64,000 nt of DNA from Salinispora mooreana (GTDB taxonomy: Bacteria > Actinomycetota > Actinomycetes > Mycobacteriales > Micromonosporaceae): the NCBI RefSeq assembly GCF_000379065.1, contig NZ_KB900614.1:3121988-3185987 (forward strand). Reading direction: 5' to 3'. Positions 56,230 to 64,000 of the stretch are shown one piece after another. A program made the translations under genes and the position numbers. A model generated the notes under the pieces. That model had not been told where the DNA came from and did no database searches. It saw nothing but the letters and a program-made list of their open reading frames with translations. Position 1 is the first letter of the stretch, and each line of letters opens with the position of its first letter.

Positions 56230-58470
56230 GTGGCGCTCGTGCGCGTGTACTGCGGTCTGGCCTCGGCGGATCCGGCTGAGCGGCCAGCTTCCGTCGGTTC
56301 GACGCTGACATCCGCTGTGGTGGACGACGCTGGTCGTCTGCTACACGTCTGCGAGATCAGCGACGACCCCGCCGGCTACGCCCAGTTGGTCACGCTGCTC
56401 GTGGAGCGGTCAGGCGGACCCAGCGGCGCGGCGATCGCCGCCGACAACGATGACCACACAGTCACCTCCCTCGTCAGCGCCGCTGGTCGTCCGCTGGCGA
56501 TCGCCGACGACGACTCGGTGGACGACTTCGCCGAGCGGTTCGCCGACGACGACTCCCTTGAGGAGGTGCAGGCATCAGCGGTGCAGCGACGGGCCATCGG
56601 CCTCGCCCGCGCCCTGCAGGCCGGTGCACTCTCCGCCGTCGCGCTCCCCGCTCCTCGGGACCTGGCCGGTTACAAGCCGGTCCTCGCCGCGCACGCCGCG
56701 CTCGCCAGCGGCCGGCATTCGGCCGCGGTCGCGCTACGGGAAGTGCTGCGGGAGCTCTTCCCGGCGGCCCTACAGGCCTACCCGGATCCGGCCGAACCGG
56801 TTGCGCTGGCCGTGCTGGACGCCCTTCCCGAGCCCGGGATGCTGACCAGCACCGAGCCTGACGAGCCGACCGGCCGAGTCGTCGCGGACCTCACCGCCGA
56901 AGGCATCGCCGCACCAGAGGTGGTCGAGGCCGCGATCACCTCCCTCCGGGTCGCGGTCTCCGAGACCCCGCGCCGCGCCTCGGTCAGCCGGGCCCTCACC
57001 TCAGCGGTGTCAACAACCGTCCGGCAGGCCGTCGCCGCGGTCCGGGCCTGCGACGTCGGCTGCGAGACGTTGGTCGGCGTGCTCCACGATCGAGCGGGCG
57101 CTCCGGTGCCGGGCCGACGGGCCGCCGCCGGACGCGGTGCACCGATCGACGACCCCGTGTCCGCCGGCGCTGCCCTCTCCACCCGGCCGACTGCGGCCCG
57201 CCGGCCCCGACCAGAGGCGATGCCGGGCCAGACCGCCCCGCCGTCCCCGCGCCCGATCGGCCCCCCACCGGTTGCGCCGATGCCGGTTACACCCCCGCCG
57301 GTGGCCCCGGAGCCAATCACACCCGCGGCCGTGGCCGGTCCGCCGGTGACTGCGGCACCGGCTCAGCCGGCGGCGACGCCAAGCCCTGTTGACGGCCCGA
57401 CGAACCGCCTCATCTCGTCGCCCGGCAGCACCCCCGCCCCGCCGTCGCAACGCGGCTCGGGCTCACCGGCGGAGGCGGGTGAGCCGTTCCGGGCGACGTT
57501 GACCACCGCGGCGATCCAGAATGCCCGCGCTGAGCGGCAACACACCATCACCCCGCCGCGACCCAACACGAAAGCCGAATCGCCGACACCGAGCGGCGGG
57601 TTCAGCGTGACCGACCCCAGCGTGCCGGTGCCCACTCCGCGCCCCAGCCGCGATCCCGCTCCCCCGGGCTCGCGGGCAAACTGGCCGCTGGTCAACAACC
57701 CGGACCCGGCGGACAGTTCCGCGCTCAACCCGATGGCCGACTCGTATGGCGGGCAGGGGGTGGACGCTCCGACCGATCCAGGCGCGGAGAATCGGGTGCC
57801 ACCGCCGTGGCTGGCCGACGACATGCCGCAGGAGCCGCCGGCGCTCCGCCTGGTCGAGCCACCACCGCTGGCCGACCGCGCGCTGCGCGACGGGGCCGAC
57901 CCACAGCTCGAGACGCCACCGCTCCGCCTCGTTGACCAGGATGGGCCCCGCAGCCACCAGCCCGCCGAGCACCCCAGCGGGCGGCAGTTGCCGGCGGTGG
58001 AGCACCGTCCCCCACCGATCGCCGACGACGGGGACGGGGACCTGCTCATCTTCGCCCAGGCGAAGTCGGCCTGGTTCGTCGGTCAGAGCGAAGACGACGA
58101 GGTGGACTGGTCGTCGCTGAACGACACTGGCTGGCAGGCGGCCGAGCAGGCAGCGGAGCAGGCGGCGAAGGCGACGGCCGCCTCCGAGACTGCAGCGGGC
58201 CTTCCCATTCGGGTGCCGCAGGCCAACCTGGTCCCCGGTTCACCGAAGCGGGACGAACGGCCGCTGCGGATTGTTCGCGATCCGGCCAGCCTCGCCGAGA
58301 ACACCACCGGCTACTTCCGCGGCTGGCGTCGGGGACAGGAGATCGGGGGCTTCGCGGTCGGCGGCCGACCGGGGCGCGAAGCCGCTGGCGGCTGGGACTT
58401 CACCCGGGACACCGGTGACCGTGACGAGGAACGAGAGTACGAGTACCGCTCAGCCGGATACCGATCCTGA
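56230..58470 (+). CDS. Large protein: IS110-transposase-like N-terminus plus Pro-rich tail
   Basis: 746 residues. The first 220 or so resemble the DEDD (RuvC-like) domain of IS110-family transposases in order and spacing (VVDDAGRLLHVCEISDDPAG, then AAIAADNDDHTVTSLVSAAG, then VALREVLRELFPAALQAYPD and ALAVLDALPEPGM). The acidic residues needed for catalysis appear replaced (Ala at the first Asp position, YCGLAS, and Ala at the Glu position, AAIAAD). A helical region to about 290 and a 400-residue Pro-rich disordered tail follow, ending in a charged segment with YEYRSAGYRS. Shine-Dalgarno GGAGGAGG fixes GTG 56230. No terminal repeats, so it is domesticated rather than mobile. Neighbour of the conservon. 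Confidence 0.6.
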   Translation: MALVRVYCGLASADPAERPASVGSTLTSAVVDDAGRLLHVCEISDDPAGYAQLVTLLVERSGGPSGAAIAADNDDHTVTSLVSAAGRPLAIADDDSVDDFAERFADDDSLEEVQASAVQRRAIGLARALQAGALSAVALPAPRDLAGYKPVLAAHAALASGRHSAAVALREVLRELFPAALQAYPDPAEPVALAVLDALPEPGMLTSTEPDEPTGRVVADLTAEGIAAPEVVEAAITSLRVAVSETPRRASVSRALTSAVSTTVRQAVAAVRACDVGCETLVGVLHDRAGAPVPGRRAAAGRGAPIDDPVSAGAALSTRPTAARRPRPEAMPGQTAPPSPRPIGPPPVAPMPVTPPPVAPEPITPAAVAGPPVTAAPAQPAATPSPVDGPTNRLISSPGSTPAPPSQRGSGSPAEAGEPFRATLTTAAIQNARAERQHTITPPRPNTKAESPTPSGGFSVTDPSVPVPTPRPSRDPAPPGSRANWPLVNNPDPADSSALNPMADSYGGQGVDAPTDPGAENRVPPPWLADDMPQEPPALRLVEPPPLADRALRDGADPQLETPPLRLVDQDGPRSHQPAEHPSGRQLPAVEHRPPPIADDGDGDLLIFAQAKSAWFVGQSEDDEVDWSSLNDTGWQAAEQAAEQAAKATAASETAAGLPIRVPQANLVPGSPKRDERPLRIVRDPASLAENTTGYFRGWRRGQEIGGFAVGGRPGREAAGGWDFTRDTGDRDEEREYEYRSAGYRS

Positions 58471-58510
58471 CTCCTGGGGCCCGGCCCCTCAACCAGCACC
58501 AGCTAGATCG

Positions 58511-58545
58511 CGAACAGCCCTCGGCAGTTGGCCGGGGGCTGTTCG
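58511..58545. terminator. Hairpin terminator after the IS110-like gene
   Basis: CGAACAGCCC and GGGCTGTTCG are perfect 10-base arms around an inner GGC-GCC stem. Confidence 0.6.
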
Positions 58546-58639
58546 ACTTCCTCGGCCCAGCATGCTGCGGCATCGGTACGGCGAGTACGGGACCGGTACA
58601 GCTCAGCTACTCCTGGCCAGCGGCGTTGAGGGGGGTTGA

Positions 58640-58672
58640 CTGTCCGGCAACGGCAAAGCCGTCGCCGGACAG
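58640..58672. terminator. Hairpin terminator after the conservon
   Basis: CTGTCCGGC and GCCGGACAG (9 bases) extend inward through ACGGC and GCCGT with one mismatch, 12 bases beyond the small-GTPase stop on the minus strand. Confidence 0.6.
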
Positions 58673-58683
58673 CCGCACGTCAG

Positions 58684-59295
58684 TCAGGCCCGGGCGACGG
58701 CCCGGGACCGGCGCATGGTGAGCACGTACTCCACAAGCGAGATCAGCACGTGTTTCGTGGACTCTCGGTTGCGGGCGTCACACGCCACCACCGGCACGTT
58801 GCTGGAGATCGCCAGCGCGTCCCGGACCTCCTGCGGGTTGTGGTACTGCATCCCATCGAAGCAGTTGATGGCCACCAGGTAGGGCAGCCGCCGATGCTCG
58901 AAGAAGTCGATCGCCGCGAAGCAGTCAGCGAGTCGACGGGTGTCGACCAGGACAACCGCGCCGATGGCGCCACGGACCAGTTCGTCCCACATGAACCAGA
59001 ACCGAGTCTGACCGGGCGTACCGAACAGGTAAAGGATTAGGTCCCGGTCGATGGTGATCCGGCCAAAGTCCATGGCCACCGTGGTCGTCGACTTCCCCGG
59101 CACCTGCCGATTGTCGTCTACGCCCACGCTTGCGGAGGTCATGATCGCCTCCGTGGTCAGCGGCGTGATCTCCGAGACCGAGCCGACCAGAGTCGTCTTA
59201 CCGACGCCGAATCCACCGGCAATGACAATCTTCGCCGATGTCACGCGGCCGCTCGAGGTCGGCGGACGCGCCACGTCAGAGCCTGCGAAGTCCAC
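58684..59295 (-). CDS. cvnD: Conservon small GTPase (CvnD-type)
   Basis: A 203-residue Ras-like/MglA-like GTPase. P-loop KIVIAGGFGVGKTTLVGSVSE at about residues 22-42. Switch region with TSASVGVDD. DFGRITIDRDLILYLFGTPGQTRFWFMWDEL contains the G3 motif with Gln. INCFD replaces the NKxD guanine motif, as is usual in conservon GTPases. Fourth gene of the conservon. GTG 59295 overlaps the DUF742 gene by 20 bases, so translation is coupled. In Streptomyces such modules couple membrane sensor kinases to development and secondary metabolism. Confidence 0.92.
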   Translation of the reverse strand: MDFAGSDVARPPTSSGRVTSAKIVIAGGFGVGKTTLVGSVSEITPLTTEAIMTSASVGVDDNRQVPGKSTTTVAMDFGRITIDRDLILYLFGTPGQTRFWFMWDELVRGAIGAVVLVDTRRLADCFAAIDFFEHRRLPYLVAINCFDGMQYHNPQEVRDALAISSNVPVVACDARNRESTKHVLISLVEYVLTMRRSRAVARA

Positions 59296-59653
59296 TCAGC
59301 ACCCTTTCCAGCAGTTCAGTGCCCACCACGTCGTCCGAGTCGTCCAGAATAGTCGGCTCATGGACCGCGACCAGGCCGTCTGTCGCCATGTCGGCGATGA
59401 GCACCCGGGCCACCCCGAGCGGAAGCTGCATACGCGCCGCGATCTCGGCTAACGACTGCACACGTCCATCACAGAGCGCGGCGATGTACTGGTACTCACG
59501 GCCGTGTCCGCCGTTGCCGGTGGCAACGGCTCGCCCGCGCACTGTCGTCTCGATAAGCGCTTCCATCGCGATGTCAAGCCGCGGACGGGTGCGACCCCGG
59601 GTCACGGCGTACGGACGGACCAGCGCGCCGGTCGGTTCGTCATGATCGTTCAT
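59276..59653 (-). CDS. cvnC: Conservon DUF742 protein (CvnC-type)
   Basis: A 125-residue DUF742 protein with a winged-helix-like core: ALVRPYAVTRGRTRPRLDI, ALCDGRVQSLAEIAARMQLPLGVARVLIADMATDGLVAVH, and the ending ELLERVLSGLRRL. DUF742 proteins are always found between the roadblock and GTPase genes of conservons. Start is ATG 59653; an upstream in-frame ATG (59674) is less likely because the conserved part begins close to the shorter start. 95 bases separate it from the roadblock gene, and its 3' end overlaps the GTPase gene. Confidence 0.9.
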   Translation of the reverse strand: MNDHDEPTGALVRPYAVTRGRTRPRLDIAMEALIETTVRGRAVATGNGGHGREYQYIAALCDGRVQSLAEIAARMQLPLGVARVLIADMATDGLVAVHEPTILDDSDDVVGTELLERVLSGLRRL

Positions 59654-59748
59654 GTCGCCGCTCACCTCCTTCACACCCGGGACCGGCCGGCGCGGACCGC
59701 CCCCCTCGTTGTTGTCCTTGCCCCGCCGACCACCCGGCCAGCGAAACG

Positions 59749-60153
59749 TCAGCCCGGCATGCCCGCAGCCGCACGCGGCTGCGGGGTCAGCGCATCACCC
59801 ACCCGGTCAACCAGGAGGGCCATCTCGTAGCCGACCTGCCCCACGTCAGAGTTACGGGCGGCGAGCACGGCAAACGACGAGCCATCCGAAATCGACATCA
59901 GGAAGAGGAAACCGTTGTCCATCTCTACCACGGTCTGAAGCACGGCGCCGCCCTCAAAGCAGCGGGCTGCTCCCTGGGTAAGGCTGACCAAGCCGGATGC
60001 GATGGCAGCCAACTGGTCGGCCCGGTCCCGCGGAAGGTCCCGTGAGGCCGCGAGGAGTAGGCCGTCCGCCGACACGGCGACCGCATGCGCGACTCCTGGC
60101 ACCCGATCGGCGAAGTTGGCGAGAAGCCAGCCGAGGTCCTGCGTAGTAGTCAT
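59749..60153 (-). CDS. cvnB: Conservon roadblock/LC7 protein (CvnB-type)
   Basis: A 134-residue roadblock/LC7-domain protein: [54 protein letters not shown], then [22 protein letters not shown]. Roadblock proteins act as regulators of the partner small GTPase. Start is ATG 60153, overlapping the sensor kinase stop as ATGA; GAAGGAG lies eight bases upstream. Gene order kinase-roadblock-DUF742-GTPase is the complete conservon order. Confidence 0.93.
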   Translation of the reverse strand: MTTTQDLGWLLANFADRVPGVAHAVAVSADGLLLAASRDLPRDRADQLAAIASGLVSLTQGAARCFEGGAVLQTVVEMDNGFLFLMSISDGSSFAVLAARNSDVGQVGYEMALLVDRVGDALTPQPRAAAGMPG

Positions 60154-63100
60154 CCTTCTTGCTCCTTCTGCCCGCTCCCGGCCATTGGGCCTGAGCCAGA
60201 TTGCGAGGACTGCCCACCCGGATTCCCCTCCGGGCCGGTCCGGTTGCTGTCCGAGGGGTTCTTGCGCCCCCGCTGGACCCCACGGTGATACGCGGAGAGC
60301 AGCCCTCGGACCGACTCGGGCGTACGCCGCTGAACCGCTGCCGATGGTTTCTCCACCGCGCCCGGTACCAGCTGCGCCATCGGCGTGCGCTTCGGCAGGC
60401 CAGTAGAGGTGGTCGCCACCACCTGTACGTCGCTGGCCGCAGTAGCGGCCCGCCACCCATCATCGGCGGCGGTGCTCCAGCTTTCACCAGCTCTTCCCCG
60501 CCGCTGGGCGAACCCGCCCGTGGGGGATGTGCTCCCGTTCGCTGTTATGCCGTTCTGACGCGACGTACCACCGGTCGTCGGGGTTTCTGCCATTGGTGTG
60601 TTACCTGTCGTTGCGGGTGGTGTCTGCTGCTGCCTGTCCGCATCTATCCTGGCGAACTGCTGGGGCGCGGCACCACCCGCCCCCATGGCACCGCCGCCCC
60701 CGGCAGCGTCGGAGCCCTTTGCTGTCTCCTCTGGACCGGGTCGTCGGGTGCGGAACCAGGCTGACTCCAGTTCCCGGAAGATCGGCAGTTCCATCGTCGC
60801 GTCGGCCAGCGGCTGCTGGCTCTGAGGCGGTGCGGTCGACGGTGTGGTTGGCATCCCCGGCGCCGCGGTTGGCTGGGGGCCCGGCACCGGGGCGGCGGGA
60901 CCGGCCGACGCGGGAGCGGCGGGGTATGCGGCGGACGGAGGGCCAGCCGGACCGGCTACCCGGGGCAGCTCGGTGGTCAGGTCGGGGGCTGCGGAGACCC
61001 GTTCGGAGGCCGGGGCAGCGGTGCTGTCTCCGGCTGCGCTGGGCACCGGTGGCCACACCGGCGGGGCGGCGCTGCTCGGGGCCGTGGTGGCCGGACGCTG
61101 TGGCAACGGCGCCGCATACGGCTGGCCGGAGGCCGGCGCCGGGGACGTCGGTTGCCCGAAAGCCGGCGCCGCGGAGGTCGGGGTAGCCGACACCGGCGAC
61201 GCGGAGATCGGCATGCCCGCGGCTGGCGGCCCGGATACCGACCACCCGGAGTACGGAGTCGGCGGCGGGGCGTACGGCTGGGCCTCTGGGCTGCTCGGCA
61301 GCTGTCGCGGAATCCCCGGCTGCTGACCGGTGACCTCCGGCTCGCCCGAGGGACGCCGTTGCGGTAACACGTCGCTCGGTTGCCCGTTGGTAAGGAACGG
61401 GGCAGACGACTCGCCGCCGGTGGTGGCGCTGTTCGCGCCGGTGAGATCGGACCACGCCGGCATCGCCCGCGGCGAGCCCGTGGGCGTGCCCGCACCGTTG
61501 CTGTGCGCCGGGTCGAAGGGCCGGCCACCGAGCGTTACCTGGTTACCCGACTCACCCGGGCGGGGTCCGGAGAGCGAACCACTTGATGCGGAGAACGCCT
61601 CAAAAGACGACGTCGAGCTGGTGTTCGCCGCTGACGGCAGGCCAGGGGGCAGCTGCGACCCGGCAGCGAGCGCCCGGGGCACCAGCACGCCCGCCGGCAG
61701 GCTCACCTCCGCGACGCTTCCCCGATCGGCGGCGGAACGCAGCTCCACCGTGACCCCGTGCCGGGAGGCCAGCCGGGCAACCACGACCAGACCCATCATC
61801 CGAGAAACCGCCACGTCCACCTGTGGCGGGGTGGCGAGCTTCTCGTTCAGTTCCCGTAGCTGCTCCGGGCTGATGCCGATGCCGCGGTCCTCCACGTAGA
61901 GGGAGGCACGGTCACCGACCCGGCGCGCTTCCACGACGACCTGCGACTCGGGCGGCGAGAACGCCGTCGCGTTGTCGAACAGCTCGGCGACGAGGTGTAC
62001 CAGGTCGTTGACGGCGGCGGCGACGACCTCGATGTCGCGATCAATGACGCCGAACTCGATCCGCGTGTAGTGCTCTACCTCGGACTGGGCGGCGCGCAGC
62101 ACGTCGATCAGGGCGGCCGGCTCCCGCTGCACGCGGCTGGAGTCAGCGGCGGCGAGGACCAGCAGATTCTCGTCGTTGCGGCGCATCCGGGTGGCGAGGT
62201 GGTCGAGCTGGAACAACTCGGCCAGCCGGTCCGGGTCCTCCTCGCCCCGTTCGAGTCGGTCGAGTTGGCCGATGAGTCGGTCGACCAGGGTCTGCGACCG
62301 GCGGGCGAGGTTGACGAACATGGTCGCCACGGAAGCCCGCAGGGCGGCCTGCTCCGCCGCGGTACGCACCGCCTCCAGGTGAACCGCGTTGAACGCCTCG
62401 GTCACCTGACCGAACTCATCCTTGCTACGCACCGGCAGCGGCTCGGCGATCCGGTTGGCGAGCTGTACCGGAGTTTGCTGGCCGCCGGCGGCCTGCGTCT
62501 CCCGCAGCCGGGCGACGGCCTGCGGCAGCCCGTGCCGGGCGATCATAAGAGCGCCCTGTCGCAGTTCGCGTAGCGACCGCGCCATCGAGCGGGCGACCAG
62601 GTAGGCAAAGAGGATGGCGAGCAGCAGCATGCTGAGCAGCAGCCCGGTCTCCAGGAACACCTGCAGCCGTACGGCCGACCGGAGTTCGTCAGCGAGCTGG
62701 ACGGCATCTCTGTCGACCTTCGCCTCCACCTCCCGGACCAGGGCGGCGTACGCGACCATCGCGTTGTCCCACTGGTCGGGGGTGAAGCCGGCGCTCGCCA
62801 GGTTTCTGGCGTCGGAGAGGCCACGCAGGTTGCTGTTGTAGGAATCCGCCTCGCGGGCGTCGGGACCGGCCACCGTTTGGTCGTACAGCTCCTGGTCGGC
62901 ACGGTCGGCGACGGCGGCGAAGGTCTCCAGCCACTGTCGCTGACCGGTCCAGGTGGAGATGTAGGTGTTCCGCAGCTCGGGTGTGAGCTGCTGCCGGATG
63001 AGGGCGATGTGCACCACGTCCCGCTGCTGGGAGAGGTACTCCTTGTTCCGGGTGAGGGCGGTCGCGGCCCGCATCTGGTCGCTGAGCTCGGAGTCACCGG

Positions 63101-63659
63101 CCAGCTGGGTGGCCGAGTCCCGCAGGTTGATCAGATCGGTGAGCAGCGCGTCGTACTGCTGCTGCGCCTGGGTGATGCTGAGCCGACCGTTGGTGACCTG
63201 GCTTCGCGTTCCGGGCAGGTCGGTGAGGGTCTGGTCGATGAAGCGGAGCTGGTTCTCCAGCGTGGTGGGCAGGTCCTCGACCTCGCCCCGCCGCTCGGCG
63301 TAGGGTTCCTTCGCCCGGTCGACGCGGGCGGAAGCCTCCTCGTACGCCGTGCTGCGTTCCTCCCGCTGGGCCGCCCGGTCCTCACCGAGTAGCCGGATCG
63401 CCTCCGTCCGCTCATCCTGAAGCTGACCGACCAGGTCACCCGAGTAGGCGACCAGACTGGCGAGGTCGCCGGAACGATTGGCGCTGTTGAGTGTCTGCAG
63501 GTGGTCAACGATGCCACTGGTGCCCACGACGACCGTTGCGACGGTCGGCACGATCAAGATGAGACCGAGCTTGGACCAGATCGGCAGGTCGCGGAGCCGA
63601 CCAGCCGGCCGACGCAGACGCGACAGGAGAGAACCTGCCGTCTTCGGTCGTTTGCTCAC
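60150..63659 (-). CDS. cvnA: Conservon sensor histidine kinase with nitrate/nitrite-sensor-like domain (CvnA-type)
   Basis: About 1169 residues. Basic N-terminus ([18 protein letters not shown]) and membrane helix 1 ([21 protein letters not shown]). An extracytoplasmic NIT-like helical sensor of about 250 residues. Helix 2 ([19 protein letters not shown]). A HAMP-like linker. A dimerisation/phosphoacceptor-like region ([39 protein letters not shown]). A HATPase domain with [13 protein letters not shown] and [13 protein letters not shown]. The C-terminal 450 residues are Pro/Ala/Ser-rich and disordered, ending near a basic segment ([16 protein letters not shown]). Start is GTG 63659 with GAGG. 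It heads the four-gene conservon. Confidence 0.92.
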   Translation of the reverse strand: MSKRPKTAGSLLSRLRRPAGRLRDLPIWSKLGLILIVPTVATVVVGTSGIVDHLQTLNSANRSGDLASLVAYSGDLVGQLQDERTEAIRLLGEDRAAQREERSTAYEEASARVDRAKEPYAERRGEVEDLPTTLENQLRFIDQTLTDLPGTRSQVTNGRLSITQAQQQYDALLTDLINLRDSATQLAGDSELSDQMRAATALTRNKEYLSQQRDVVHIALIRQQLTPELRNTYISTWTGQRQWLETFAAVADRADQELYDQTVAGPDAREADSYNSNLRGLSDARNLASAGFTPDQWDNAMVAYAALVREVEAKVDRDAVQLADELRSAVRLQVFLETGLLLSMLLLAILFAYLVARSMARSLRELRQGALMIARHGLPQAVARLRETQAAGGQQTPVQLANRIAEPLPVRSKDEFGQVTEAFNAVHLEAVRTAAEQAALRASVATMFVNLARRSQTLVDRLIGQLDRLERGEEDPDRLAELFQLDHLATRMRRNDENLLVLAAADSSRVQREPAALIDVLRAAQSEVEHYTRIEFGVIDRDIEVVAAAVNDLVHLVAELFDNATAFSPPESQVVVEARRVGDRASLYVEDRGIGISPEQLRELNEKLATPPQVDVAVSRMMGLVVVARLASRHGVTVELRSAADRGSVAEVSLPAGVLVPRALAAGSQLPPGLPSAANTSSTSSFEAFSASSGSLSGPRPGESGNQVTLGGRPFDPAHSNGAGTPTGSPRAMPAWSDLTGANSATTGGESSAPFLTNGQPSDVLPQRRPSGEPEVTGQQPGIPRQLPSSPEAQPYAPPPTPYSGWSVSGPPAAGMPISASPVSATPTSAAPAFGQPTSPAPASGQPYAAPLPQRPATTAPSSAAPPVWPPVPSAAGDSTAAPASERVSAAPDLTTELPRVAGPAGPPSAAYPAAPASAGPAAPVPGPQPTAAPGMPTTPSTAPPQSQQPLADATMELPIFRELESAWFRTRRPGPEETAKGSDAAGGGGAMGAGGAAPQQFARIDADRQQQTPPATTGNTPMAETPTTGGTSRQNGITANGSTSPTGGFAQRRGRAGESWSTAADDGWRAATAASDVQVVATTSTGLPKRTPMAQLVPGAVEKPSAAVQRRTPESVRGLLSAYHRGVQRGRKNPSDSNRTGPEGNPGGQSSQSGSGPMAGSGQKEQEG

Positions 63660-64000
63660 GTCACCGCCCTCGCGATTGCAGCCTTTGCGTTGCCCTCGGG
63701 CAACACCAGGTGACCGACCCATTGGTTCGGACCATCCGAGATTCCACCACGCCGCCCCGGAAAGAGAAAGCCCAGGCTGCTCTTGACCGCTGCGACAGCG
63801 CGATGTTTAGGGGTTTCGATCGCATTCAGTCTGACCTGAGTTACCCAAAGCAATGGAGTGCCTCCTCCACGTGGCCATACCAGCCGCCTCGTCGGCGAGT
63901 AAAGTCGTACATATCCTGATGAACCAGGCTTCTCAGTTCGGCTCAAACAGCTACTGCCCGAATTCTGGGAACCCACTGCTGCCGACACCGAAGGGGTGGG
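63660..64000 (-). promoter_or_regulatory. Upstream region of the conservon
   Basis: 341 bases to the window edge with no recognisable complete gene. It contains the hairpin GTTGCCC-TC-GGGCAAC (63689-63704) close to the cvnA start. A minus-strand open frame runs through it and stops in GTGA with the cvnA start codon, but its codons do not resemble a known protein. No convincing -10/-35 pair was identified. Confidence 0.3.

Noticed and set aside
63656..63988. Coupled upstream protein before the conservon kinase
   Set aside because: A frame does end as GTGA on the kinase start, but it lacks a start with a promoter or Shine-Dalgarno and its residues look random, so it was not called a gene.

Overview
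The window is high-GC, densely coded actinobacterial chromosome. GTG starts are frequent, and many genes have a TANNNT -10 hexamer 6-8 bases before the start codon, so their mRNAs are probably leaderless. The gene set points to Micromonosporaceae (Salinispora or Micromonospora type): an acyl-CoA carboxylase set with an epsilon subunit and Maf, a GuaB1-type reductase, paired Pro-rich Ser/Thr kinases, a conservon, GTP-dependent PEPCK, and XRE/TPR regulators with small Cys-rich partners. The family assignment is inferred; no rRNA or marker gene is present to fix it.

Layout: 1-8.3 kb holds an XRE regulator, a small membrane protein, trehalose phosphatase (otsB), a cis-prenyl transferase, a geranylgeranyl-reductase-type flavoprotein, PEPCK, two tandem GtrA proteins and a PH-domain membrane protein. 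8.4-19.5 kb carries lipid and carboxylase functions: biotin ligase birA divergent from the carboxyltransferase, an ECF sigma factor with a membrane-anchored partner, a zinc-protease-like membrane protein, a Ser/Thr kinase divergent from accE, then a Pro-rich protein, maf, an O-methyltransferase and the biotin carboxylase/carrier. 19.6-28.3 kb holds guaB1, an MFS exporter with divergent MarR, a TetR with DoxX, and a heterodimeric ABC exporter.

28.4-34 kb is the most unusual part. It has a short threonyl-tRNA synthetase-like gene behind a structured leader that encodes a 17-residue peptide with tandem Thr codons, a small Cys-rich gene pair, and an XRE/TPR regulator gene split by an IS21-family element. 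34-46 kb holds an Lpd-type flavoprotein, a gamma-glutamylcyclotransferase-fold protein, a coiled-coil protein, an MBL hydrolase, an apparently decapitated DUF4349 protein, an M20 amidohydrolase, a cobalamin-dependent mutase catalytic subunit, a second Ser/Thr kinase and a phosphohexomutase. 46-51.5 kb is a nucleoside-salvage and catabolism group (upp; deoC with a full and a half aldehyde dehydrogenase) and a BlaI-M56 pair. 51.5-55 kb is cydDC, preceded by a translationally overlapping short leader ORF. 55-64 kb ends with an acidic protein, a large Pro-rich protein whose N-terminus resembles IS110 transposases, and a complete conservon (sensor kinase, roadblock, DUF742, small GTPase) on the minus strand.

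Recurring themes are (i) about twenty TANNNT-N5-8-start promoters, (ii) at least three apparently leaderless short upstream ORFs, before the synthetase-like gene, the ABC exporter and cydDC, each a candidate translation-sensing switch, and (iii) clean palindromic operators at local regulators (XRE, TetR, MarR, BlaI). No CRISPR array, tRNA, rRNA, prophage or biosynthetic gene cluster was seen.
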